Below are positions 34,804 through 46,200 of a stretch of 64,000 bases of DNA, one piece after another. How positions within the stretch are numbered: position 1 is the first letter of the stretch; the number at the start of each line of letters is the position of its first letter. Source of the stretch: Trileptium ribeirensis. Its lineage: Eukaryota; Nematoda; Enoplea; Enoplida; Thoracostomopsidae. Where the stretch lies: contig JASANE010003666.1 in assembly GCA_030248225.1 (NCBI GenBank), positions 22,307 through 86,306 of the forward strand, read 5' to 3'. The translations under genes were made by a program, and so were the position numbers. A model generated the notes under the pieces. The model was not told the origin of the DNA and searched no databases. It worked only from the letters and a program-made list of their open reading frames with translations.

Positions 34804-35860
34804 GTAAGTTGTGGCCAAAAAAGTTGGTTTGAGCCAAAAGCGCTTGAGTCCGAATACATTTTCCCAACATCAGTTACACCATTGGCGCAGTTACGGACAG
34901 AAATGAGTCCACAAAAAACGAGCGCAAAGTTCTCTTATAAACGAACGTTACAACTTTTCGTTTGCGTTTGCATTCGAACGCAAAAGATTCGTTCTAAAAT
35001 ACGATAAATTTTGTTTACCTTTACATTCGTTTGTAGACCGTTGGAACATACGTTTGCGGTTACGTTCGTTCGCGTTCGTTTTTTATGCACTTAGTTTTGG
35101 CCGTGACTGTAGTTGAAATAGTCAATCGATTCTTGTGCTGTACACTATTACGATGTTTTAAAGTAATGCAGTTTATATTCTAATAAAAATGTTCTAGCAA
35201 TCAGAGTTTCGAAATTGCTCAGAAACCATGATTTTTGTATTTCTGATATTGAATTGCAACAGCCAGAACTGGGCATACATAGACTACGCATTCCGACGTG
35301 TGATTGCAAACCAAATGTTGGTACCACAGTACCCTAATGATAAAGATATTTACAGTAATCTCCTCAATTGACTGTCACTTTACAACGGAGCGAGCAGGGA
35401 GTGAACAAAACCAAAATATAAAGTTTCATAATAGAAGTTTATTTTTCTACGAGCAAGAGTTGTGCGCAAACAACAAGCTAGCAGCGTCCGATTTCGGTGA
35501 GCACGGTGCAAAAGCAACGATTAGTGGTTTTGTATTCATTCACACCTTAACACTAGAACGAGGGCGGTGTCGAAAGCAACACAAAACAAAATTCTATATA
35601 TGTTAACCTGTCTCACTGATAAATATATTTTTCATACTTCTAGACAATTATATATTTGTATTATGTTTGCTGCAATCAGATTTGTATTATGTTTGCTGCA
35701 ATCAGCAGTATTTTTATTTGTATACGATATATAAAGAATTTCGAACGTGTTTACCTAGACTTATGGAAGTGTCGAAATCGACACCCTACAATGTAATCAA
35801 ACGCAAGTGAGGAACCTGCCTTTCAATCAGTAATATTGTTCGAAAGTCACCCTATTTCGC

Positions 35861-36115
35861 TTGGAACCTGTTGGTCACCGAAAGCATGTTGAAAAAAGCA
35901 GGGAATATACGAGTAAAAATAGAAAATCAAATGACGAATTGTTTGATATTTCTATGGAAAAATTGGTGGCGTACATTACCGCGGAGTATGCCCGACGTGT
36001 GGATGAAAAGAGTCATCCGGTTGAATTGTTGTGGAATATAGTGTACGTACTGTCACCCAGGAACAAAGTCATTGCCAAGGATGGCACTCAGCTGGATCCG
36101 CTGCACACTGCATAA
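35861..36115 (+). CDS. Array unit 1: 84-codon open frame, unidentified
   Basis: The frame reads VGHRKHVEKSREYTSKNRKS, then NDELFDISMEKLVAYITAEY, ARRVDEKSHPVELLWNIVYV and LSPRNKVIAKDGTQLDPL before TAA. It begins with TTG rather than ATG directly after an intron-like stretch whose end is 'cgcttgg' here (cgcttag in later units), so it could be a last exon. The balanced composition and retention of the frame in units 1, 3 and 4 argue that it was coding. No family is recognised. Confidence 0.5.
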   Translation: MEPVGHRKHVEKSREYTSKNRKSNDELFDISMEKLVAYITAEYARRVDEKSHPVELLWNIVYVLSPRNKVIAKDGTQLDPLHTA

Positions 36116-36212
36116 TTCAAAATTTACATACACAATGTAATCAAATGTAAGTGAGGAACCCGCCTTTCAATCAGTAATATTGTTCGCAAATCACCCTATT
36201 TCGCTTAGAAGC

Positions 36213-36357
36213 TGTTGGTCACCGAAAGCATGTTGAAAAACGCAGGGAATATACGAGTAAAAATAGAAAATCAAATGACGAATTGTTTGATATTTCTATG
36301 GAAAAATTGGTGGCGTACATTGCCGCGGAGTATGCCCGACGTGTGGATGAAAAGAGT

Positions 36358-36391
<34 letters not shown>

Positions 36392-36597
36392 ATAAAAACA
36401 AACAAAAAAAAAAAAAAAAAAAACAAAAAAAAAACCATAAAAAAAAAACAAAACAAAAAAAAAAAAACAAAAAAAAAAAAAAAAAAAAAAAACAACCCAT
36501 CCGGTTGAATTCTTGTGGAATATAGTGTACGTACTGTCACCCAGGAACAAAGTCATTGCCAAGGATGGCACTCAGCTGGATCCGCTGCACACTGCAT
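36213..36597 (+). pseudogene. Array unit 2 frame, interrupted by A-rich insert
   Basis: Same frame as unit 1, but 140 nt of A-rich sequence interrupts it after ARRVDEKS; 140 is not a multiple of three, so the frame is broken. Confidence 0.75.
36360..36499. repeat. A-rich tract (about 140 nt) inside array unit 2
   Basis: Almost pure A with scattered C and a few T, including runs of over 20 A. It is placed exactly between 'gaaaagagtca' and 'tccggttgaat' of an otherwise normal unit. The abrupt edges show it was inserted into, or misassembled within, the unit. The plus-strand poly-Lys and minus-strand poly-Phe frames across it are meaningless. Confidence 0.95.
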
Positions 36598-36691
36598 AAT
36601 TCAAAATTTACATACACAATGTAATCAAATGTAAGTGAGGAACCCGCCTTTCAATCAGTAATATTGTTCGCAAATCACCCTATTTCGCTTA

Positions 36692-36943
36692 GAAGCTGTT
36701 GGTCACCGAAAGCATGTTGAAAAACGCAGGGAATATACGAGTAAAAATAGAAAATCAAATGACGAATTGTTTGATATTTCTATGGAAAAATTGGTGGCGT
36801 ACATTGCCGCGGAGTATGCCCGACGTGTGGATGGAAAGAGTCATCCGGTTGAATTGTTGTGGAATATAGTGTACGTACTGTCACCCAGGAACAAAGTCAT
36901 TGCCAAGGATGGCACTCAGCTGGATCCGCTGCACACTGCATAA
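36692..36943 (+). CDS. Array unit 3: open frame equivalent to unit 1
   Basis: Open from GAA (36,692) to TAA (36,943) in the same register as unit 1, with VDEKS changed to VDGKS and AYIT to AYIA. It lacks an ATG at the start and follows 'cgcttag'. Confidence 0.42.
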   Translation, partial: EAVGHRKHVEKRREYTSKNRKSNDELFDISMEKLVAYIAAEYARRVDGKSHPVELLWNIVYVLSPRNKVIAKDGTQLDPLHTA

Positions 36944-37035
36944 TTCAAAATTTACATACACAATGTAATCAAATGTAAGTGAGGAACCCGCCTTTCAATC
37001 AGTAATATTGTTCGCAAATCACCCTATTTCGCTTA

Positions 37036-37287
37036 GAAGCTGTTGGTCACCGAAAGCATGTTGAAAAAAGCAGAGAATATACGAGTAAAAATAGAAAATC
37101 AAATGACGAATTGTTTGATATTTCTATGGAAAAATTGGTGGCGTACATTGCCGCGCAGTATGCCCGACGTGCGGATGGAAAGAGTCATCCGGTTGAATTG
37201 TTGTGGAATATAGTGTACGTACTGTCACCCAGGAACAAAGTCATTGCCGAGGATGGCACTCAGCTGGATCCGCTGCACACTGCATAA
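37036..37287 (+). CDS. Array unit 4: open frame equivalent to unit 1
   Basis: Open to the usual TAA, with AQYARRADGKS and VIAEDG variants. Substitutions among units 1, 3 and 4 do not introduce stops, which weakly supports selection on the frame or simply recent copying. Confidence 0.4.
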   Translation, partial: EAVGHRKHVEKSREYTSKNRKSNDELFDISMEKLVAYIAAQYARRADGKSHPVELLWNIVYVLSPRNKVIAEDGTQLDPLHTA

Positions 37288-37384
37288 TTCAAAATTTAAT
37301 AACACAATGTAATCAAATGTAAGTGAGGAACCCGCCTTTCAATCAGTAATATTGTTCGCAAATCACCCTATTTCGCTTAGAAGC

Positions 37385-37567
37385 TGTTGGTCACCGAAAG
37401 CATGTTGAAAAAAGCAGAGAATATACGAGTAAAAATAGAAAATGAAATGACGAATTGTTTGATATTTCTATGGAAAAATTGGTGGCGTACATTGCCGCGG
37501 AGTATGCCCGACGTGTGGATGAAAAGAGTCATCCGGTTGAATTGTTGTGGAATATAGTGTACGTATT
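37385..37567 (+). pseudogene. Array unit 5, truncated
   Basis: Carries a premature TGA (aaaatgaaatgac) early in the frame and loses similarity after 'gtgtacgta', where unrelated sequence begins. This marks the outer end of the array. Confidence 0.8.
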
Positions 37568-37570
37568 GCG

Positions 37571-39240
37571 CTGTTATTTTTACTTATACAATGTCTTGAC
37601 GATTTCAAGCAAATCAATATGTTGCCGTTTGATGATAAATCGGTGCGTTGTGAAACTGTAAAACAGGACAAGTTTATTCACATTTGAGAAGTTGTGACAC
37701 GTTTGCTGAAAATTGTAGAAACGCTTATACCCATAACTATAATCTAATAAATTATATATGCTTCCTGAATTTTTACAAACTTAATTGAAAGACCAAAAAA
37801 GAAAAACATTTGTGCTGGTGCTCATATTCCTGTTATTCTACTCCTTTAGCTGCATTATGATTTTTTAATAAAACACAATCGTTTATCATTATTTCAGATT
37901 TCGATCGAAGCGAATAGTATATTTGGGTAATTATATCTTGGTGCACAGTTGAAGCCTTAAGCGGAAATGCCGACTTTTTATATTTAAACATTGTCTATTC
38001 ATTGTACCTATTGTAATAGCTATTAATTTATTGTGACGTAAATCACCATATTGACCAAGCGAAGAGTATAACCAATGAGCTATCTTTAGGTTTATCAAGG
38101 AACCTCGCAAAGTGAGCGAACAACGCACATATAAGCATACTTAACAACAAATATTTTGCACAACGCGATGCAATATGCGCTGATGCCAATTGGAACAGTT
38201 GGGCATGAAAGTGTTGAGTTCGGTACCAGTTTATTTTATTTAGCCATGTACCATCTTAATTGCGGCACAAGGTACCACACGCTTGTGTCAGGAACAGTAT
38301 ATGGTTATATTGATTCATACAACTTTTGTTTGTTTTCGATGTTCGATAGCTTTAGGTGCACAAAAATCATCCAAGCTATGGACGTTCTTCACTGTCTAAT
38401 ATTAATTTAAGCGAGGCTCTGTACCTACATTTTTATTATATATAATTGCTGTGATTGCTTTTTGATTGTATAACGATAACTAGTGAAATCGCATCGTGCA
38501 AATTGGTTGAGCGAGACAGTTTTTTGATATCCAGGTATATATGTATTTCAACCGTATCCTAAACTATAACTATTTCCCTTGTCAGCTCCGAAAGTTCTAT
38601 GTTAATTTTGAAGATCTATAATAGCTTTGCCCTTCTGAATCTACAACATTGCAGTTTCCATGTCGTTCGAACTGCATTAACGGGCTAACGATGCCGAAAT
38701 CGGCTCAACATTTTTTAAAACAGTTTATTCAATATTGAAATGCTTAGGCTCGTTGAACAGAGCCACCGTACGACCAAGGTGCATTTATTATTAGTAAAAA
38801 AGACGTCTCAAAATATGGTTAAACTCAGCCCTCGGTTCGAATGATATATATAAAACTATAACATCTAGGAATTTTGGGAACCCCAAAAAATTTATATTTG
38901 AAATTAAATGTATATTTTCTTAACCAGATCGTCGACTGAGTCGAATGGTATCGAAATTATTGGTGTATCATTAAAAGCAGACAATTGCAACCCGGTGGGC
39001 TAAAGAAAAATATCCCAAGGTAGGTTTAAGCACAAATTCCCACTTTCCCGGCTTCAGTTAAAAATGTTACTTGCCAAATTTTTAGTAAAGGTTATAACAT
39101 TACCGTCTTGTAGCTTAGAACAGTTTCAAGCTCAGGTTTCAACAAGTCTTGATTATCATCTGGTGTAAATACAATACCGGCAGCGTATATAGGTACAAAA
39201 CGTATTTTAGTTTAGCTGTGACATACATCTGTGTAATAAC
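37571..39240. other. No gene recognised
   Basis: AT-rich, with short open frames only (for example 38,156-38,410) that show no domain or splice context. Confidence 0.4.
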
Positions 39241-39700
39241 GGTACTAAGCTGCATGGTGTAACTTCTTAACACCATTTCCATGCGACCCCGGCTATCACA
39301 GCGTGGACCCTAAATTTTTTCAAATTATTAACGTTTGTCATGCAGACACAAGAAGCTATGGAGCTTCGAAAGATGTGTTCAGGACCCCGCCGTGTCTAGT
39401 ATATATTTGGTATTACGGAATCCCGACCTCACTTAGAAGTTTGACACGACGTTGAAAGAGTAGGTTTATGTGTGAGAACGGGACGCAGCTGCATGGCGCA
39501 ACTTGCTATCACCATACCAATACGACCCCGGCTATCATAACCTCACGGGTGGACCACACATTTTCGATTTCGGCCTTTCCCTGGTCAGACCCATGAAGCT
39601 ATGGAGCGTAGCAGGCCGCAGGCGCGATTCACGAAGTGTGTTTGGACCCCGCCCCCATTGGTTGCGCACGTGTCTAGTATATTGGTATGATTGCTGAGGT
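39240..39700. repeat. Diverged direct duplication, ~240 bp
   Basis: 39,248-39,405 and 39,487-39,685 share 'gctgcatgg(t/c)g(t/c)aactt', 'cgaccccggctatca', 'gaagctatggagc', 'ggaccccgcc' and 'gtgtctagtatat'. Both are GC-richer than the flanks. An open frame in the second copy is not conserved in the first. Confidence 0.8.
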
Positions 39701-41690
39701 TTCCCACAGTTGATGACGCCTGCTCACAGACCATAGTGCCATGTCGATATTCCCTGTCACAATCTCACTCGGAAGTTGTTTGTGTCCGTAGAACAATTTA
39801 GCATGAGTATGGTGCGAACGAAATGTGGCGGATGGCTAAATTGAAACTAGTTAGAATTTATCTCTACCATGGCCTCGTACGGCACTAATTTATCTCTACC
39901 TCAGCTACAGGTTTGATCATTGTGGCCCCACAGTGCTCTGACAAGTTCCTGAAAGTTTAAAGCCGGACTTAGTATCTTGCGCGACGAAATTATCATGGTT
40001 GATTTTTCTTATGTGGGTTTTAATTTGATGTAGTAAAGTAAATTTAATAACTTGGCTATTATTGAAAGTTGTATGAGCGCGTTAGTTTTGCTGGTTTCAA
40101 TGTACCCTTTTTCTTTCGTTTTCTTCGATCTTGATATTCGATTAGTATTTGAGACAACCGGCACACGTCAGAGCCAGAACATATAACCGCTACCAGAAAA
40201 CGAATATATATTGGACACCGAAGGTTAATTTTCTTTTGAGTTTATTACAAAATATGTACAGATAAGGCATGAAGTAGGTTAGATTATTGATATGGAGCAT
40301 TCGACAACTATGGAAAAATGCATGAGGTGGCCAGCAAAGGGTCGGAAGACATGGGATAAATTACGTGAACCAGATAACACCGAAATGGGCACTAAAACAC
40401 ACGTCGTATCATTAACGGTTAGGATTCCGGCAGATTACTCCCAGCTTTCAATTCCGCAAAGTCATTAATCGGCTATTGTACTCGAGGGTTACATTCTGCT
40501 GATCTGGTCGAGTTGTGTGTATCAGGCTTCTTCCGGGGAGATTGAAAATTTGAGTACCAAACGAGGGAACAGTATGACTACTGTTCGCTCTGAACGCAGC
40601 TATGTAGGTCGGACAAGGTTCATGCCAAGATTGGGACGATACAAGAACAAATATTAATAACATATATGTAAACACATAGATAGAATGCATGAGAATGAGA
40701 GTATATACGATAAAATGTATGGTGCAACCTATGAACGTATAGCATCAGTCGACGAGACTTTTGATAATGTCTCGCTCGCCTATGCGCTTTGCTAAGACCT
40801 AACCTAGCAGGTATTATCGTAGTAATTCAGACACCTAATTTATTCCAAAGTACTATTCCTCTGATACTGGACCGGTAATGTATGAGTTATAATTCCCTAG
40901 TAAGTCCCTTCGTTGCCGGGCAGCTATCTAACTGACACGGTGGGGCACTCCCAATTTAAAGTACCAATTTCACCATGACGACTGAGTAAGACTTGCTCAA
41001 TACCACAAATCTAAAATGTTTGACAATTCGAATGTTAATGTTGTGCTCTAGATCGATGCTCATTTCGTGACCAACAACATGGTAAAATCACCTCGTTAGT
41101 TCCATGCGGGCTAGGACGGTGCGACCAGCCAACAGGAAGAAAAGGGAGGAGTAAAATTTTTCTTAGGTGGTAATGATCCAAGAAGGCAACACATAAAACG
41201 AAAGCTGATGGGTTTACAGGGCAACATGGTTAGGACTGCACCATTCTCGTCTCCGTTTAGTTACTTAACGGAGGATCCGTAGTGATAATCCTCTTTCGAT
41301 TTTCTTGCACCCTCGATAAATGGCTCGCTCGTGGCCATCAGTAGGTCTAATATTGTTGTACAAGCGGATGTAAATTGGTTGTTCGCGGGCTCCTTGAGTA
41401 GTACGCTCAGGCCGGTTAAAATTTTCAGGAGCTAAAAAGCATCTATGCATCGACTGAAAGTGTGACCATGGTGTAATGCTAAGGTCGATTCCAGTCAATC
41501 TGATATTTTACTTAGTATATATTGAAATATAAGAACGTCCTAAAATACTTTCATCCCGATTTCGAGCGTCCAAATACGCTTTCGACTTTTTCAGATTCTA
41601 TTGCAATTTTTGACCGGAGCATATCTCCGACCTATAAACTTCACAAAAGATTCACCATTAGCTTAAACGAAATATTAACCTAGGGAAACT
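39701..41690. other. No gene recognised
   Basis: A minus-strand frame at 40,448-40,690 opens with a hydrophobic stretch (YMLLIFVLVSSQSW) that could pass for a signal peptide, but there is nothing else to support a gene. The rest is anonymous. Confidence 0.35.
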
Positions 41691-43500
41691 TGATTCTTTG
41701 ATGTTCACACTTAGTCAAGACCGAAAGTTTCGAAATTTATTGTTCTCATCGGTCGGTCCCCGAGGGGAAAATAGGGGTGCGGTCCTGGCGGACCGAGAAA
41801 TGCTCGGCTTACAGTACCGGTCGTTGAGGGCCAAAAAAGACTTACAAATTATCAAGTGTTTCCACCGCTGGGTTGCGATAAATCGCGGTCTTTGGTAATC
41901 CGTATTGGTGATTTTCGGGAAGGTGAATAATCCCCTAGGCTATACAGTGGCCATCTGGCTACTTGGCGGGCTACGCCATGGCCAGCAGGTTGCTCAGCCA
42001 CTGGGTGTCGTGGGCCAGTCAAACATGGTCAATGTTATACTTCAGGACAAGGGCCATTATATACCCTTTTGGATTGACGTCGTTTGGAGAGCGATAACGC
42101 TGGTTTATAAGTCGCCCTGTGATTCGTCGCGGCGATAGTGTGACCGTGACCCATATGCTTCGTCGTGCGTTTTCCGCACTTAAACGTTTCCCTGGAGCCG
42201 GTCGCTAGGGACAGACAGTAGCCTCGCCCTTTTGTATTCCTAACAACTTTTGTTATCCCCGCCCCGGGGATCTTTAAGAGTACCTACACTCCCTACAACT
42301 ATTTTTACCATTGACCATCTTGTTTGCGACGAAACGTAAACAGGGGAACCTAATATTTCGAAACATTTCCCTTGTTTAGAGGAGAGCGGTGACTTGAAGT
42401 TCGTACCACGGTTGGCTAAGGGTGGATCGCGACACTCGCGTGAGCCCGCGTCGTGGTGCGTTCATTTACTGGTAGCGACACTCGCACCCTTACAGTTTGG
42501 AGCTATATTTTCTAACGGAAGGGCCTTGGGATTTAGTGGCGAATTCAGTATTCTGTCTTCACAGCTATCGCGCCGTTAGACGAAACACAGCGCAATTAGT
42601 AATTTTTGATTCCTTAGTGCAACCTCGGCTATATCCAAAGCCTTCCTGACCTAAGGTTTCAATTCTGCTAAGTTCGATTCCTCTTACAGTCAGTTATGAT
42701 CGAGTTTCGAGTAATTTCATGCAGCTTAAATCAACCTTACAAATTTCGTACTTTCGTCTCGGATTAACTAGGGATTCACTTGATTAGTCCACGTCCGTTT
42801 CAGTAGAAACTGCAATCGGTATGGGAACCGTATGGTAAATTTTTGGAGGCTGAGGCTGGTCCGGCGTGGTATAGTAGTTAAGGTACCGTCTACGAATCCA
42901 TGTTACCGTCCCCTGCCTCGGGCCATGCGTAGTTGAATCAGGTGTCGGTGAAGTGTCGGCCCCGAACAAGCGTAAGCGCACTCCCAACTTAGGAATCGGA
43001 GCAGGCTTAGGTATTCGCAGTAGAAATACGTTGACAGCAACCCCTCGCGGGTTTAAACATAAACATTCAAAACATTAAACATTCCACACATGATCACAGA
43101 CAAAGATAAAAACCCTATAAGGCGTTTACTACAAATGTGTGATTTATAAGCTACGCGAGCAGGAATTTACAAATGGAAAGGATCAGAATGTGACTACTGT
43201 TCGGCAACCGACTGATCGCCTGGGGGCCGACGAACTAATAAGCTCAAGTAGACGACATAGGAGAACTGTACTCTTCAGGCCACGGGTCAATTTATTCAGA
43301 GGGGGACCTCACCGAGCGTCTAGACACGCAAGCCATTACAGCGGGCCCCACCCTTGAATACTGGGGTTTGGGAGGGGCGCGTCAGCCTATGTCCTCGGCG
43401 GGCGGTGAGTCGGTAGGCAGTCGAAAGGTAGAGGCCTTATCAGGGTACCCTGTCCTTCCTCTTGGAATAGGTTGCACAGCTACTCGTCTACTCCCGCAAC
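41691..43500. other. GC-richer island, no gene recognised
   Basis: Base composition shifts visibly towards GC, with patches at 41,750-41,830, 41,935-42,010, 42,200-42,270, 42,395-42,450 and 43,190-43,450. Medium open frames occur on both strands (41,698-41,898; 41,905-42,138; 42,784-42,987 minus, with TVTWIRRRYLNYYTTPDQPQ), none matching a family I know. It could be old transferred DNA, a dead element, or a degraded gene. Confidence 0.4.
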
Positions 43501-43993
43501 CCATCGTCCCGCTACAACTATTATAGTTTATATTTGATGTAAACATTTACTTATCTCCTACTAAGTGTATAACTTACCGATGCACTATTAAAATATTTGA
43601 AGTTGCAGTTGGTCGTTTTCATATCTTCAGTTGCGCATATGCCTATCGTTCTGGTTCACAGAAAACATCGAAAATTCCTACAATTTGACTTATACAACCA
43701 GACATGGTAAATTTATCCACACTATATACAATCCAGGACCTGCGCACACAAATTTCATAAAAATACGAGTCAAAATACGCATTGCGACATGCGATTGCTC
43801 ATTTATTTGCAGTTGCAGGCAAAACGCTTTATTCCAATAAACTGACCTATTATAATTAGTTAAAAACAATAACAAACGTTCGATGACGTGAAATATATAT
43901 ATCGTGGTACAACAGTCGCGCGAAAAAGCAATCATGAGAACTCAACTAGATAATATATTTTTAAGGGATTAAGCCAATGGCCCAAGTAACCAT

Positions 43994-45595
43994 GAGAGGC
44001 GTTACGTTATAACGTTAGAAATAAGAACAGCTTAGTGGATTCGGGTAGCGGCACCACCCCCCCCCCACTTAGGCTTAGCGTATGTCTCATTAGGGTCTTA
44101 AGACCAAGACTTAGTCGGCTATCAAGAACGGCATGACCTGTATTTTATTTCCGCCCCTCAGTGTTAATTGGGCCAAGACAATTATCGCGGGGATAACACA
44201 CGCGATGCATAAATATGGCAACTCTTCATATAATCGGGGATCGCTTGTATATCGCCCAAATGACAGTGTCACTTTTCACAAGATGGGTTAAAGGCATGCA
44301 AGTTGATGCCCTTAATTTTGTTTAATAATAAACATAAACCATTGTAATGGCCCGCTTCGGTCCTTCGGCCTTTTGCCCGTCATAAAACCCAACTTATTTT
44401 TATCCATTTCGGACCCCAAAGAGACATGCGAGAGTGTACCTGACCCCCAAATCTGCTTACCGGGACCGAACAGTGAAAATTACCCCACCAACAACTCAAA
44501 TTACTCTATAAAAGACCAACATATTTCCGGACTCCCGAGGCACCTTTTGAGAACGGCTGCTGATCTCGTGGCTCTTTAAGGAATCTAGAAGATTATCCAG
44601 AAAATGAGCTCCATCAATCGACTTTACACTTCAAGACATTCTATATAAAACCAATTTATTTTCATTTCCGAGACGGGTGCAATACGACACATGTCGTGCA
44701 ATGTTCATTTTTAAAAATTGGCTGTGTTGAGCAAGAAAAGGCTAAAGATCAGAGATACATTTTCAACGTCGGAAATACTGCCAAATATGATTTGATACAC
44801 GGTCATAGGAGGGAAGGAAATTATCACCATGAGGCTCGAATACTTCCCCCTCGGGGCTTCGCCGATCTTCCCCGTTGAGGCTCCGCACCGACGGCGCAAG
44901 GGAAATTTTGGCAAAAAGGAGAAAATTGCTAAAAATTAAGAAAAATTTTAAGTCAGAAATTTCCAAGATACAGTACTCGCAAGACAGAATAGAGGTAGCA
45001 TGTAAATAATTTTTTAATTATATAATTTATAAGCGGCTTTATATCAGAAAACCGATTAAAATTAAATTTTAAATAATGGTGGTGTAACCAGCACTGCATA
45101 ATTATTGTTCAGTTCACATCGAAGTGAGTTGTCATTAAGAAATTGCAAACATACACTTTCGTTGTCGATCGAAAAATGTTAGGTTGGAAGATTCTACGCT
45201 GAATTCACCGCTTTATAGGGGACGAGATGGCCAACAGGAATCGTCGTAGACCAAATAAGCGAGGCTCCAACTTCTTCTACCCGCATTCCGGAAGCCCGCT
45301 GCTTTATCGTGTTACGGGTTTACTACTGTATTTTCAGAATACAAATCCGCGAGGTGGTATTTATTTCACTTCAAATAATTCATAAATAATATATACTACA
45401 ACACGTATAACTTGACTTGAGAAAATTTTGTCGACCTATTCTTAGATTTTCTTCAGCAGCGGAAATGAAATACATGCTATGCCGTTCTCGACATATTTAG
45501 TATAAGGTTCGTATCATATAGACAAAGCCTAAGTGGTGGCTCCCTATCCCCAACATACCCACCGCACTATGTATTGTTTTCTCTCAAGATACGCG
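43994..45595. mobile_element. 1.6 kb element with inverted CTTAGG/CCTAAG-rich ends
   Basis: 43,994-44,170 (plus) and 45,455-45,595 (inverted) share 'ccaccacttaggctt'-type words, 'gaacggcat(g/a)' and 'tgtatttcatttccgc'. The same subterminal block, with 'gttataacgttagaa', occurs at 17,500-17,670 inside the palindrome element. No transposase is seen between the ends. A small frame from an ATG near 45,227 (MANRNRRRPNKRGSNFFYPH, about 50 codons) is too short to call. Confidence 0.6.
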
Positions 45596-46200
45596 GGCCA
45601 TCGAATATATATTAGCGGTTTTATGGCGCCTAGTATAACCCAGTCGTCCAAGTTGTTCCCAAAATTGTTATTATTATAAAACCTTGTCAGTAATACCAGG
45701 GTTCGTACACACCAACACTACATAATTGCAACATCATGCAGTGTAGCACTGAATCATGATGTCAACAAATGGTAATTCAGCAAAGTATTAATAACCGACA
45801 TTTCTACCAAGCAGCTGTGTTATTCATGGTTTTATTTGGTCCTCATTACATGGAAACTTGTAGTGATTACTTTGATTGAACCCAATTTTACTTTCGTAAT
45901 GAACAGTCGCACCGTAGCAGTGTTGCGGCGTTAAAAGTGATAACGCGAGAGATCACCTTTCTGCAACTAGATTACGCCCTCCGAGCCTTGGTTTTCTCAC
46001 AGCTATCAACTATTGGCTATCCAGTAAAAAGCAGGTTTCGCATGGCGATGGTTTATTCCATTGCCACGGGAATGCCATGGAAATTCCTATCAGAGTTTCC
46101 ACAATTCGAGACTTTGGTTACAATTAGGGGTGCCATACATTACATAGCAGCTGCTAACTCTTTACCAGCTATTATTTATCTAGTTTCCAGTTCAGACTAG
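45596..46200. other. No gene recognised
   Basis: A plus-strand frame at 45,937-46,200 is hydrophobic in parts but has no recognisable motif. Confidence 0.35.

Larger units (their letters stand above)
23965..36205 (-). repeat. Right arm of the giant inverted repeat (~12.2 kb)
   Basis: Reverse-complement partner of 10,345-22,130 (anchors listed there). It is longer mainly because it keeps about 480 bp of LINE sequence (32,410-32,888) that the left arm lacks. Its outer edge falls within the 344 bp tandem array, so the array continues beyond the inverted region. A few exon-like blocks are better preserved here than on the left. Confidence 0.97.
35785..37570 (+). repeat. Tandem array, five copies of a 344 bp unit
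   Basis: The landmark 'tgttggtcaccgaaagcatg' recurs at 35,869, 36,213, 36,697, 37,041 and 37,385: spacing 344, 484, 344 and 344, the long interval being one unit plus a 140-nt insert. Each unit has an ~80-residue open segment ending in a TAA, then 'gtaagt...cgcttag', about 65 nt with the look of a minimal intron. The last unit is truncated at 37,567 in the middle of the frame. The first unit belongs to the palindrome; the others lie at or beyond its edge. Confidence 0.95.

Noticed and set aside
36215..36571. Poly-Lys (plus) and poly-Phe (minus) open frames
   Set aside because: Produced entirely by the A-rich tract inside an array unit.
35861..37570. CRISPR-like regular array
   Set aside because: Units are 344 bp with a coding-like frame and no repeat/spacer alternation; the genome is animal.
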